A DNA stretch of 64,000 nt from positions 2,728,001-2,792,000 of the forward strand of contig CP019454.1 in assembly GCA_002951815.1 (NCBI GenBank). The letters run 5' to 3'. Source of the DNA: Sulfobacillus thermotolerans (lineage in GTDB: Bacteria > Bacillota > Sulfobacillia > Sulfobacillales > Sulfobacillaceae). Positions 34,703 through 43,276 of this stretch are shown piece by piece (position 1 is the stretch's first letter; every line of letters begins with the position of its first letter). Below the pieces are notes generated by a model, which saw only the letters and a list, made by a program, of their open reading frames with translations, had not been told where the DNA came from and made no database searches. A program made the position numbers and the translations under genes.

Positions 34703-36408
34703 GTACGGCCAAGAAAAAACTCGTATGGCCTTGGATCGCTGCCCCAGCAGCGATTGTGGCCGGATTGGCAGCCGGTCATTTTTGGGTCTCTTCGCCCTCC
34801 ACGACCCTATCAGCGGCGGCTACCCAGGCATTAGCCGCCGACGGCATGACGCCGGTCAACCATGTGCCGGCCCCTAATTTTCACCTGGTCAACCAAAACG
34901 GCCAGCCTGTCAGCTTAAGTCAATTTCGCGGTAAAGCGGTCGTCATGACCTTTTTGGACCCAGTATGCTGGTGGGATTGTCCGATCGATGCCCAAGAAAT
35001 GGTCGACATGAATCACCTCCTTGGGCCCAAACTAGCGTCACGTGTGGCATTGGTCGCGGTCGTGGCAAACCCCGAGTACCATAGTGTGTCGGATGTCCAG
35101 GCGTTTGACAAAGAGCATGGGTTAACCCATGTGAAAAACTGGACGTATGCCACCTCATCGTCGTTGAGCACGCTGAAAACCATTTGGCATCAATATTATG
35201 AGTACGTGAATGCCCCGAAATATGGCATGGTCCAACACACTGATGTGTTTTGGCTCATTTCGCCCAATGGGCAAGAGGAATGGCTCAGCGATCCCAGCGC
35301 ACGTACGCAATATATTGGAGGCACGTCCCAATTGCTGGCCACGTACGTCGCCAAAATGTTACATGCGTCGTTGCCGACCCAGACTCTAAAAACTTCCAGC
35401 CTGGGGCACGGGATATGGCAGCCCATGGGCCTATCATACGCCTTAAGCGCACAAAATCTTTCCCAAGGATGGGCTCTTTACCCCTATCAAGGGTACCGCG
35501 GCTTAGGTCACACCGTCAGTGGCGGTTCAACATGGCATTTTGCCACGCCCTTAGGAGAAACAGAGCGAGGCGGCATCGAGATTAATAGTCTCAATCCCTC
35601 CACCGCTTGGTTGATGATTGGTGCGTATGGACTACAACCGGACCCTATGGTCCGCGTGACCACCAACAGCGGAGCCTCGTGGAGCACGCCATGGCCGGTA
35701 CCGGGGGCGATTCCCCCAGAAGCCATTCACCCTCTGGCAGCGACCTCATCTAACTCTGCCTGGATATTGGCTAATCACAAGCTTTTAGAGACACAAAATC
35801 AGGGTCAAAACTGGACCACCGTCGCATCACATGCCCCCTGGGTAAAAGATGAAACGCTTTCTGCTCAGACTGCCCAGTCGCTGTGGGTCACGGGAATGGA
35901 TAAAGCCAGTCACCACGTCTCTATTTGGCATTACACCCATGGTTGGCATGCAGTGTCCGTGCCAGTCCCAACCGCATGGAACGGTTTAGGGGTCGTTGCT
36001 TCAGCCCCCGAGTGGAGCTCGTCTACAGACGGGGGCATGGCGTTATCCGTCACCATTCACGGCCGTCAATCCGTCGTGTGGGATGCCACAACCAATGCTG
36101 GGGCCTCATGGCATTTGGTCTCACCCACGGCGACCATTACCGGCAACCCTGCGGCGAGTGTGCGTGCCGACGGCAACACCGTCTACGCGTTGCAAAAAAA
36201 TGGCTCGCAAACTCAAGTCATCTCATGGCAACCGGGGCAGACAACGTGGACCCCTGTGGGCACTCCACTGCCGAATCAGCAAGCGGGCGTAGCATTGGCG
36301 GTGCCCTCTTCGGGCATTCTTTGGGTAATGAGCCCGGATTCTCCGGTTCCCGTTGTCTGGACAAGTACCAACAACGGCGCAACATGGGTTAAATCGGGCG
36401 CTGTGTAA
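34699..36408 (+). CDS. SCO1/SenC thioredoxin-fold protein fused to BNR/YCF48-like propeller
   Basis: A 569-residue exported or membrane-anchored fusion. Residues 8-30 form one membrane segment. Residues about 55-222 are a SCO1/SenC domain with the copper set intact: Cys90 and Cys94 (CWWDC, the CxxxC motif) and His180 (QHTDVFWLISPNG). From about 235 to the end four Asp-box (BNR) motifs recur: TTNSGASW (321), TQNQGQNW (365), TTNAGASW (464), STNNGATW (556), implying a beta-propeller. SCO proteins deliver copper to, or reduce, the CuA site of cytochrome oxidases. No oxidase gene is present here. ATG 34699 lies in an ATGA overlap with the upstream gene. I do not recall this exact fusion being described. 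Confidence 0.85.
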   Translation: MSTAKKKLVWPWIAAPAAIVAGLAAGHFWVSSPSTTLSAAATQALAADGMTPVNHVPAPNFHLVNQNGQPVSLSQFRGKAVVMTFLDPVCWWDCPIDAQEMVDMNHLLGPKLASRVALVAVVANPEYHSVSDVQAFDKEHGLTHVKNWTYATSSSLSTLKTIWHQYYEYVNAPKYGMVQHTDVFWLISPNGQEEWLSDPSARTQYIGGTSQLLATYVAKMLHASLPTQTLKTSSLGHGIWQPMGLSYALSAQNLSQGWALYPYQGYRGLGHTVSGGSTWHFATPLGETERGGIEINSLNPSTAWLMIGAYGLQPDPMVRVTTNSGASWSTPWPVPGAIPPEAIHPLAATSSNSAWILANHKLLETQNQGQNWTTVASHAPWVKDETLSAQTAQSLWVTGMDKASHHVSIWHYTHGWHAVSVPVPTAWNGLGVVASAPEWSSSTDGGMALSVTIHGRQSVVWDATTNAGASWHLVSPTATITGNPAASVRADGNTVYALQKNGSQTQVISWQPGQTTWTPVGTPLPNQQAGVALAVPSSGILWVMSPDSPVPVVWTSTNNGATWVKSGAV

Positions 36409-36455
36409 AGATATCACGGATAAAACCTCATTGTGGATAGGAGGGACAACAAAGC

Positions 36456-37370
36456 ATGCCATGGCGCGAGCGTTTGCGGATAGGAACAGGCGCTTTATGG
36501 ATCATTTCGGGGCTACTCATGTTTCAGCCGCTTATCCGTAGCCCTCTGTTCTTTACCGATGTGCTAGCTCCTGTGGCTGAAGCATGGCAACCTTTTGTTA
36601 TTCGTTCGCTTTTACGCACTGGGGACCGTTTGTGGCTCACCGCCCCGCACCTCTGGCCTCTGCTAATCGGGGTAGGAGAAGTTTTGAGTGGCATTGGTTT
36701 ACTGTGGCATCCTACAAAATGGGGATGGCTAACGCGTCTAAGCGCGTGGATACTAGTGCTATGGAGCATCGTCGTCTGGGTTATGGGAGAAGGCTTCGGA
36801 AGTTTGTTTAATGGAACAGGCAGCGTGCTCGACGGTACCCCAGGCAACGCCTTGCTTTACGGAATTTGCACAGCCTTGTTACTGATTCCCATCGATTTCT
36901 GGGATAGCGGGCAAGTGGCCCACCGCGTCCGCCAAGCCGTGGGGTGGATATGGATTATGATGGCGGGTCTTCAAGCATTACCAGGCGCTGGATTTTGGCA
37001 CGGTTCAAGGCTAGCCGAGCTGTTTGGGCTCGTTACTATGAACGGGGCTGAGCCTGCATGGCTTCAACAATGGATTAATGAGGGAGTCATGTGGAGCTTT
37101 CATGATCCAGCGCTGGTCAATTTGCTTCTCGTCATCATCATGCTAGGGCTAGGTGTAGCGTGGCTTGTCAATTGGCGTTATGCTCCCCTCGCGACGACGT
37201 TATGGGTGCTATGGATTTGGATGATTCCGCAAGCATTTGGCGCCTTGATGACCCACCTGGCTCCCACAGTGGGGATGATAGGGCCTTGGCTGCTGCTTAT
37301 TGGCTTGGCGCGGCATGATCGTAAATCCCTGCGGCAGTCTTCTCCCGCCGCTAAGCCCACCATTGCATAG
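36456..37370 (+). CDS. Polytopic membrane protein, SCO-operon paralogue B
   Basis: A 304-residue membrane protein homologous to gene 33638 over its length. Shared motifs: GALWxxxGLL near the start, VVWVMGEGFGSLFNG (107-120; VWVGGEAFGSLFVG in the paralogue), TPGNALLYG, LQALPGAGFWHGSRLA (172-186; LQAWPAAGWWHGQNLA there). The second half again repeats the first about 147 residues on (PQAFGALM, 258), though more worn and without the DPNS motif. It lacks the 50-residue N-terminal extension. ATAGGAGGG precedes ATG 36456. Function unknown; it sits 47 bp behind the SCO/propeller gene in the same operon. Confidence 0.8.
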   Translation: MPWRERLRIGTGALWIISGLLMFQPLIRSPLFFTDVLAPVAEAWQPFVIRSLLRTGDRLWLTAPHLWPLLIGVGEVLSGIGLLWHPTKWGWLTRLSAWILVLWSIVVWVMGEGFGSLFNGTGSVLDGTPGNALLYGICTALLLIPIDFWDSGQVAHRVRQAVGWIWIMMAGLQALPGAGFWHGSRLAELFGLVTMNGAEPAWLQQWINEGVMWSFHDPALVNLLLVIIMLGLGVAWLVNWRYAPLATTLWVLWIWMIPQAFGALMTHLAPTVGMIGPWLLLIGLARHDRKSLRQSSPAAKPTIA

Positions 37371-37387
37371 CTATGAAGGAGAAGACT

Positions 37388-37933
37388 TTGCGTATGCGCC
37401 TTGGTCACAACGTCTCAACAATACTCATTAAGGCCCTCGGATTAGGCATTCTGATTGTCGGCTACGCTTTAATGGTCTCGGCTTGGGTGACCCGCGGTAT
37501 TGTGTCAGCCGATCGATCAGGATGCCTTGGGCCGCACATTACCACCGCATGGGGCCTCAGCGTATTAGGTATGATAGCCGCCCTACTCCTTATCTCGTCC
37601 GTTTCCTCGCTAATTCATACCGTGATGTCCGCATTCCTTCCCCATCAATCAGAACGGTTGCGGTGGCAAATAGCCCGAACGGTCGCTATCGTTTTTTTGG
37701 TAGGAAACGCCTTAGCGGGCCTGATTTGGACCAACCCGACTTTGGACTTATTTGTCGCCCTACACCGTCCCCTCCGTACAGAGGCTGACCTGTTGATTTT
37801 GGCCATGGGGTTTGCCGGAGGCGTGGCGTGGCGGACGTTATGGCCGAAATGGGCATGGCTTGGTCTAATCATCTCTATCATTATGACCTATATGGTATTG
37901 GCGAATACATTAAGTCGCCACGCATGGTGCTAA
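37388..37933 (+). CDS. Small polytopic membrane protein, last gene of SCO operon
   Basis: A 181-residue protein with four or five hydrophobic segments (LIKALGLGILIVGYALMV, AWGLSVLGMIAALLLIS, ARTVAIVFLVGNALAGLI, LLILAMGFAGGVAW, LGLIISIIMTYMVLAN). No family recognised and no conserved metal-ligand motif is evident. AAGGAGAAGACT sets TTG 37388 as start; ATG 37394 is nearly as good, whereas ATG 37373 overlaps the ribosome site itself. It follows paralogue B by 17 bp and precedes a hairpin terminator, so it closes the operon. Confidence 0.65.
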   Translation: MRMRLGHNVSTILIKALGLGILIVGYALMVSAWVTRGIVSADRSGCLGPHITTAWGLSVLGMIAALLLISSVSSLIHTVMSAFLPHQSERLRWQIARTVAIVFLVGNALAGLIWTNPTLDLFVALHRPLRTEADLLILAMGFAGGVAWRTLWPKWAWLGLIISIIMTYMVLANTLSRHAWC

Positions 37934-37964
37934 GGTAGTTGCACCTCCATCGTCGCTATAATTC

Positions 37965-38010
37965 AAGGAGCACGGCGCCTAGTTTAAGCGCACTATGCAC
38001 GCGCTCCTTT
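37965..38010 (+). terminator. Terminator closing the SCO operon
   Basis: AAGGAGC at 37965-37971 pairs with GCTCCTT at 38003-38009, followed by TCCTGTTTC. A small GCGC stem may nest inside. It separates the membrane operon from the PilZ gene. Confidence 0.6.
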
Positions 38011-38124
38011 CCTGTTTCAAATGTATCCTCCTAACGAAGCATTTTTAGCAGCAATCGTCTTATGGTAGGGTCCATGTCATACAATGGCCTAAGTGACCAA
38101 ACTCGCCAAAAGAATGGGGTAAAG

Positions 38125-38703
38125 ATGGCACATTATTCGGTTTTGTCACCGGGGCTACCGGTTCAGCTGACCGTCGGCAGACAAACATGGCCGGCTACGG
38201 TGCGAGCTAGGCTGCCTGATCGTATCTACTTTGCGTTCGACGACCTTGTGCCCGAACTGTTTCAACATCCCCAGACGGCCACGGTACAGTGGCACAGCCC
38301 CCCATTAACGTGGCAACTGACAATTGAGGCTCAAGCCAGTCCCTTGGATGAGCGCCTTTTAACAGGTTTGTTGGTCAGCGCCCCGCGTCCCGTGGAACAC
38401 CGCCAGTTCCGCCGTTTTCTATGGCAATGGCCCATCCGCATTCAGTGGGGATGGTGGCCCCGCCACGTCTTGGGGACGACCCGCGACCTCTCGACGGCCG
38501 GATGTCGCCTGCAAACATCCCGCCCTTTGCCGGATCGTCAAAACCTAACGGCTATCCTAAGTGGGCCCACGCAGGTATGGACCTGTCAAGCGGCTTTGCT
38601 GCGACAAACTGAAGAAGCCGCCAACACGTGGACCGCTGTCATTTTGTGGATGCCCGGCCTTCAAACTCCCGAATGGCAGCAGTGGATTGCCCAGCAAGGA
38701 TAA
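38125..38703 (+). CDS. PilZ domain protein (probable c-di-GMP receptor)
   Basis: A 192-residue protein with a YcgR-like N-terminal half (SPGLPVQLTVGRQTWPATV, IYFAFDDL) and a C-terminal PilZ domain. The two c-di-GMP binding elements are visible: RQFRRF about residues 93-98 and DLSTAGCRL about 122-130 (DxSxxG). PilZ proteins of this type read out c-di-GMP to change motility or surface behaviour. ATG 38125 is preceded by GGGGTAAAG; longer in-frame starts at 38062 and 38074 are possible. No flagellar or cyclase gene lies in the window, so the target is unknown. Confidence 0.8.
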   Translation: MAHYSVLSPGLPVQLTVGRQTWPATVRARLPDRIYFAFDDLVPELFQHPQTATVQWHSPPLTWQLTIEAQASPLDERLLTGLLVSAPRPVEHRQFRRFLWQWPIRIQWGWWPRHVLGTTRDLSTAGCRLQTSRPLPDRQNLTAILSGPTQVWTCQAALLRQTEEAANTWTAVILWMPGLQTPEWQQWIAQQG

Positions 38704-38918
38704 TCTAAACTCCCCATTCTGTTCTATTCCTTCGTCGCCCTTGCCAAAGACGGCTCGGGCGAACTTTTCCCCTTACAAATTTTGATAACCATCTACATGG
38801 AAAAAATTTCTTATGGTATCATTGGCGTTATCTTTACTAAACACATATCTTTTTGAATACTGTGTGATGTTTCACCATTCATCATTCGTTCTAAGGGCAT
38901 ACCCATAGGAGGCTTACC

Positions 38919-40145
38919 GTGAAAAAACAGAAGTGGACAATGCTCACATTGATCTGGCTCATGATGTTTGTGGCCTACCTCGACCGTATTAATATTTCGG
39001 TCGCAGGCCCGACCATTATGCACTCGTTGCACATGAGCCCCGCCGTATTTGGTGTTGTGCTGTCATCATTCACCTTCGGGTACGCGTTATTACAAATTCC
39101 CGGCGGCTATTTTGCTGACCGGCTTGGCGCTCGAAAACTCTTAGTAATTGCCCTGATTTGGTGGTCTGTGTTTACGGGCATGACGGGACTAGTCTTTTCT
39201 GCAGGATTACTCATTGTGGTCCGAACACTATTTGGTGTCGGAGAAGGGCTTGAAAACGGCGCCCAATTCAAGTTGATTGGAGACTTCTTTTCATCTGAGG
39301 AACGCTCATCGGCCAATGGCTTATTTCTCACTGCCATCGCCTTAGGGCCAGCCTTTGTGGCTCCCGTCTCCACGTGGCTCTTAGCGAAAGTAGGATGGCA
39401 TGGCCTTTTTCTGTGGTTTACGGTTCCCGGCATCATTATGGCGATTTTAATTTGGAAGCTCATCCCGACCACGCCAGACGGTGGGGTCGTGCATACCGAA
39501 GTGCGAAACAAGCACGGGCACCCCGCCAACTGGCGCCAGATTCTCGGTCAGCCCGGTATTTGGCTTGTTTTTCTGGCGTACCTCTTCTTTAATATCGCAT
39601 TCTGGGGATTCTTGGGCTGGATGCCCAGCTATCTCTCGCTGAGCCGGCATATCAATCTCGCAGCCCTGGGCTTTGATGCATCAATTCCTTATGTTGCAGG
39701 ATTTTTCGGCCTCATTATTATTGGATGGCTTGGAAACAAAGTGTTTTACCGAACCCGCGCATTGCTTGTCGCTTTTAGCTATTTGCTCTCCGGTTTCTTT
39801 CTTTACATGGCTTATAGCGCCCACTCTGTCAATTCCAGCGTGATCGGACTGTCTGTTGCTGCATTCTTTCTATTTGGCGGCTTCGGACCTATTTGGGCCA
39901 TTCCCTTGGATCTCATCCCCGATGCTTTACGAGGTACATTTACCGGCTTTGTTAATTTCGGTGGGCAAATTGGCGGATTTGTCGCTCCCATTGTCGTCGG
40001 CATAATTGTCAGCACAACGCATTCGTTTGTCGGCGGATTCTTGTTCATGATTGGCGGACTCATCTTAGCCGCTATCAGCTTGATCTTGCTGCAAATGATT
40101 ACCCGCCCCCGCATGGGTCACGCATATCAAGCCAAGGCTTCCTAA
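38919..40145 (+). CDS. MFS transporter, anion:cation symporter (ACS) type
   Basis: A 408-residue, 12-segment transporter. MMFVAYLDRINISVAGPTIM in segment 1, GYALLQIPGGYFADRLGARK after segment 2 and GFFLYMAYSAHS in the second half are typical of the ACS branch that imports organic anions such as glucarate, galactonate or phthalate-type acids. The start is GTG 38919 with CATAGGAGG upstream; the 215-bp region before it carries no gene that I can support. It is monocistronic and shares its terminator with the convergent MBL hydrolase. The cargo is probably an organic acid, not decided by sequence. Confidence 0.85.
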   Translation: MKKQKWTMLTLIWLMMFVAYLDRINISVAGPTIMHSLHMSPAVFGVVLSSFTFGYALLQIPGGYFADRLGARKLLVIALIWWSVFTGMTGLVFSAGLLIVVRTLFGVGEGLENGAQFKLIGDFFSSEERSSANGLFLTAIALGPAFVAPVSTWLLAKVGWHGLFLWFTVPGIIMAILIWKLIPTTPDGGVVHTEVRNKHGHPANWRQILGQPGIWLVFLAYLFFNIAFWGFLGWMPSYLSLSRHINLAALGFDASIPYVAGFFGLIIIGWLGNKVFYRTRALLVAFSYLLSGFFLYMAYSAHSVNSSVIGLSVAAFFLFGGFGPIWAIPLDLIPDALRGTFTGFVNFGGQIGGFVAPIVVGIIVSTTHSFVGGFLFMIGGLILAAISLILLQMITRPRMGHAYQAKAS

Positions 40146-40155
40146 AGCGCAGAAG

Positions 40156-40196
40156 AAAGATCCGGCGGTGAAGCCTAGTTGCTCCGCCGGGTCTTT
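40156..40196. terminator. Bidirectional terminator between MFS and MBL genes
   Basis: AAAGATCCGGCGG at 40156-40168 pairs with CCGCCGGGTCTTT at 40184-40196, with one G-T pair on the plus strand. It overlaps the final base of the MBL stop codon on the opposite strand. Confidence 0.85.
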
Positions 40197-41038
40197 CAAA
40201 CCTCTATAGAGGGCAGCGCATATCGCCCCTCTCCTACCGATCGAATTTTTTGATCCTCTGCTAAATATTCCAAATGAGCCATCACCATTAAGGTTCCAAC
40301 CTTTTGCAACGGCTCCGGGTAAATGCGCTCGGCTAATTCAGACGCGGATTGCGGCTTTTCACGCAGGAATTCCACAATTTGTTCCAAGCGTTGATAGCGG
40401 TGGGTACGGTATCCGGCAATGTACGCGTGCGGATTTTCAATCAGATCACCATGCGCCGGCGCCGCCAATTTGAGATCAAGCGCAGCCAATCGGTCCAATG
40501 TCTCTAAATAGGTGCGCAGATGTCCATGGGGCGGGATAATGATACTAGTGCTGTTTCCCAACAAATTATCCCCTGCCAATAACAGGCCTTGCGCTGGCAC
40601 GCATACATTGACTTGACCGGGCGTATGCCCCGGAGCTTCCACGAGTATCACCCCCGGCGCAATTTCTAGTCGTCCCCCTTGAAGAACAATCTCCCGCCAC
40701 TTTGGTAACGCGCGCAACCTTGTGGAAAGCAAAAAGAAATCGGCTGAATGCAGCCAAAGGTCACAATCCCACGTATCAACCGCCCAAACAGCACCCCCGA
40801 CGTGATCCGCATGACCATGAGTCATATAGACGGCCTGTATATCAGGTTTTCCCAATTCCTCCCATGCCGACTGTAACACACGCGTGCCCTCTGGCATTCC
40901 ATCTGCCGTATCTACAAGAAGCATCCCATCGCGGCCTTGAATCCAGTAGCAGTGGGTATGTTGATAGGGAGGAATGGTGGCCGATGGTACGGCTGTCTGC
41001 CAGACGTTTGGGACGATTGGCTTTAAATGGCTTTCCAA
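40196..41038 (-). CDS. MBL-fold metallo-hydrolase
   Basis: A 280-residue metallo-beta-lactamase fold hydrolase. The metal motif THGHADHVGG (HxHxDH) is about residues 74-83, followed by further ligands in APGHTPGQVN and APAHGDLI. A C-terminal winged-helix-like region (about 215-270, PQSASELAERIYPEPLQKVGTLMV) matches LACTB2-type members, which cleave thioesters or RNA. The start is TTG 41038 with GGGGGGATAG just upstream, inside the Nudix stop region; the two genes are thus coupled. The substrate is not known. Confidence 0.85.
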   Translation of the reverse strand: MESHLKPIVPNVWQTAVPSATIPPYQHTHCYWIQGRDGMLLVDTADGMPEGTRVLQSAWEELGKPDIQAVYMTHGHADHVGGAVWAVDTWDCDLWLHSADFFLLSTRLRALPKWREIVLQGGRLEIAPGVILVEAPGHTPGQVNVCVPAQGLLLAGDNLLGNSTSIIIPPHGHLRTYLETLDRLAALDLKLAAPAHGDLIENPHAYIAGYRTHRYQRLEQIVEFLREKPQSASELAERIYPEPLQKVGTLMVMAHLEYLAEDQKIRSVGEGRYALPSIEV

Positions 41039-41042
41039 CTGA

Positions 41043-41765
41043 CTATCCCCCCGTTATCGAAGACTTCCATCGTTGATGTATCATACGTAGAATATATTGC
41101 GTGGGAATCGCGAGTTGCGTGGGCGCATAACGCGTTAGCGCCTCGTCAGGCGTAAACCACTCGCCCACCGCCACTTCTTGCGACAAGGCCATTGGTCCCA
41201 CCTCGATATCCCACGGCACCAAAAAGAACGCCGTATCAAACCGCCTTGTGCGCGGCCCTAAGTCCGGGGTCGTAATGCGCCCCGCCACTTCGAGCTGGGA
41301 AATGTCGGGAATAAAGCCTTCTTGCTCCATCAACGTAGGCAATTGGTCTGCCTGAGCAAGAAGACGATGTTGAAGCCTCCTGGCATCAATCCCGTCAAGA
41401 CGCGGCGCAGTGAGCGCCATCCCCGTTTCTTCCCATAGTTCCCGTATCGCCGTCACCGCCAATGCCGTCCAATCCTCCACGGAAAAAGGCTCATGTCTTT
41501 CCAGCAGGGGTTGCTTTCCCATCATTTGATGAAATTCTGGTGCCATCGCCGCTTGAAAGGCTTCTTGTTCAATAAACCCCGCGTCAAACGTCCGAGTGGG
41601 CAACGTCTTCGCCACGAGTTCGTCGGCCGGGTCTTGTTTGCCCCCAGGAAACACCCAAAAACCCGGAAAAGATTGGACCGCTTGAGAACGTTGTGTTAAA
41701 AACACTTCCATACGGCCTTGTTGATGGCGATAGAGAATTATGCTAGCAGCTCGTCGGGTAGCCAT
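41043..41765 (-). CDS. Nudix hydrolase (NUDT19/RPP2-like, with insertion)
   Basis: A 240-residue Nudix protein. The N-terminal RRAASIILYRHQQGRMEVFLTQR strand pair, FWVFPGGKQDPADE and the Nudix helix AIRELWEETGMAL are clear, but about 50 residues separate the GG from the RELxEE helix, as in NUDT19-like CoA or nucleoside-diphosphate hydrolases. AAAGAGGTGAGG precedes ATG 41765. It is followed directly by the MBL gene. Together they may process CoA thioesters or related damaged metabolites; this is inference only. Confidence 0.82.
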   Translation of the reverse strand: MATRRAASIILYRHQQGRMEVFLTQRSQAVQSFPGFWVFPGGKQDPADELVAKTLPTRTFDAGFIEQEAFQAAMAPEFHQMMGKQPLLERHEPFSVEDWTALAVTAIRELWEETGMALTAPRLDGIDARRLQHRLLAQADQLPTLMEQEGFIPDISQLEVAGRITTPDLGPRTRRFDTAFFLVPWDIEVGPMALSQEVAVGEWFTPDEALTRYAPTQLAIPTQYILRMIHQRWKSSITGG

Positions 41766-42042
41766 TGTACCTCACCTCTTTAACCTCACAGCGATTGTCA
41801 TTCGCGAAACCAGACTATTTTTCACTAATAGGCTCAACCCATTTGCTAAGGCCCCTCAGCCTCCATACAGTCATATAAATTGTACTATAAATCGACGGGG
41901 TCCATGGATCCAAGGACGATTACGCGGGAGCCGGATTTGTTGGCGGTGAGTCTGCCTGTCAGGTACTTACAAGTCGTTCCCTCAAGGACCTTCTTCTCAA
42001 CGTGCTTGCTCAAGAACCGAGATTTCTAGTAAATTAAGGAAA
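41766..42042. other. Intergenic stretch with possible decayed coding remnant
   Basis: The 387 bp between the Nudix and MDR genes (41766-42152) carries no supportable gene. A plus-strand frame of about 44 codons ending at 42035 reads CQVLTSRSLKDLLLNVLAQE near its end, looks protein-like and lacks a start with a ribosome site. An alternative 42-codon frame from ATG 41904 also ends near it. An AT-rich TATAAATTGTACTATAAAT tract precedes both. It could be a decayed gene or transposase tail. Confidence 0.25.
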
Positions 42043-42064
42043 GGCTCCCACCTTCGCGGGAACC
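42043..42064 (-). terminator. Terminator downstream of MDR reductase gene
   Basis: On the minus strand GGTTCCC pairs with GGGAGCC (one G-T pair; plus-strand positions 42058-42064 and 42043-42049), followed by TTTCCTTAATTT. It lies about 90 bp after the stop at 42153. Confidence 0.6.
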
Positions 42065-42152
42065 TCTTCCCTCTAAATCCTTAACCAGTCCGCACTCATC
42101 CGTGAGAGATTACGTAATCGAGTCTGAGACGAACGACTGATGCCATGGGTGT

Positions 42153-43103
42153 TTATTTCTGATAGGCTCGACCCTCATCCACCACGATGCCAATCTTTCC
42201 ACGGGTGTGCATAGTCTCGCTCAAGCGGTGGGCCCGGGCAATCTGGGCCAGGGGAAATACTTGACCCACGACCGGGCGCATACGGCCTGTCTCAAACAAT
42301 TGGCCCAATGCCGTAAGTTTTGCCCCATTGGGTTGCAAAAAGAACCATTCAGCCCGCACGTGGTGGGCTTTTGCTGTCGCAGGGTCTGGCATTTGCGCCA
42401 CAGATACCAATATGCCTCCTGGTTTTAGCACCCCAAAACTTTTCTCTTGAACCGCTCCGCCCATTGTGTCAAGGACGACGTCAAAGTCGTGGTACATCTT
42501 CTCGAACGACTGGGTCTCGTAGTCAACGGCTTCATCGGCACCTAAGTCCTTGACATAGTCCAAATTCGAAGCTCGAGCCGTCGTGACGACAAAAGCTTGA
42601 TACGCCTTCGCGAGTTGAATAGCATATCCCCCTACGCCCCCAGCCCCCGCATGCACCAATACCCGCATTCCCGGCTGGATTTGCGCAATTTCCACCAAGG
42701 CCTCCCATGCGGTGAGTCCAGCGAGCGGAACACTGGCTGCCTCAAGAAACGTTAGTGTCGACGGTTTTGGAGCCACAAGTGATTCATCAATCACGACATA
42801 ATCGCTATATGTACCCGGCCTTTCCGTAGCCGGCCGGCTAAAAACGCGGTCACCCACGCGAAAATTCTTGACGTCTGGACCGACCGCCTCTACGATTCCC
42901 GCACTATCCCATCCTAAAATAGCCGGAAAACTAAGAGGCAGCCGTTCCGCCAAGTACCCTTTACGGATCTTCCAATCAACGGGATTAACCGATGTGGCGA
43001 AGTTGTTTACAAGCACATCGTGAGGACCTAGCGGAATAGGCTCCATAACGGCTTCGCGAAACACTTCTGGTGGACCATACTGGTCAATGACCATCGCCTT
43101 CAT
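42153..43103 (-). CDS. Zinc-free MDR NADP-dependent oxidoreductase
   Basis: A 316-residue medium-chain reductase of the quinone oxidoreductase/enoyl reductase branch. MKAMVIDQYGPPEVFREAVM, NPVDWKIRKGYL, the NADP motif HAGAGGVGGYAIQLAKAY (about 150-167) and GKIGIVVDEG at the end are present; zinc ligands are absent. GAAAGGTGGTTGAGGG precedes ATG 43103. It is the second such enzyme in the window (the other at 15518), and the two are only distantly alike. The likely role is NADPH-dependent reduction of quinones or enones. Confidence 0.85.
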   Translation of the reverse strand: MKAMVIDQYGPPEVFREAVMEPIPLGPHDVLVNNFATSVNPVDWKIRKGYLAERLPLSFPAILGWDSAGIVEAVGPDVKNFRVGDRVFSRPATERPGTYSDYVVIDESLVAPKPSTLTFLEAASVPLAGLTAWEALVEIAQIQPGMRVLVHAGAGGVGGYAIQLAKAYQAFVVTTARASNLDYVKDLGADEAVDYETQSFEKMYHDFDVVLDTMGGAVQEKSFGVLKPGGILVSVAQMPDPATAKAHHVRAEWFFLQPNGAKLTALGQLFETGRMRPVVGQVFPLAQIARAHRLSETMHTRGKIGIVVDEGRAYQK

Positions 43104-43276
43104 CCCTCAACCACCTTTCGCCTCGTGAATCTCTTGTATTGTAGACCAAGCATGCACGATTCCCAAGCCTTTCGTTGAGTGCCGAACACCTCAAAAGCCG
43201 TGACTTTTCACCTTTGCGTCTTTTGCCGTACAATAGAACAATTAACTGACACTGAAGAGATAAAGGAGCCGTTCTT

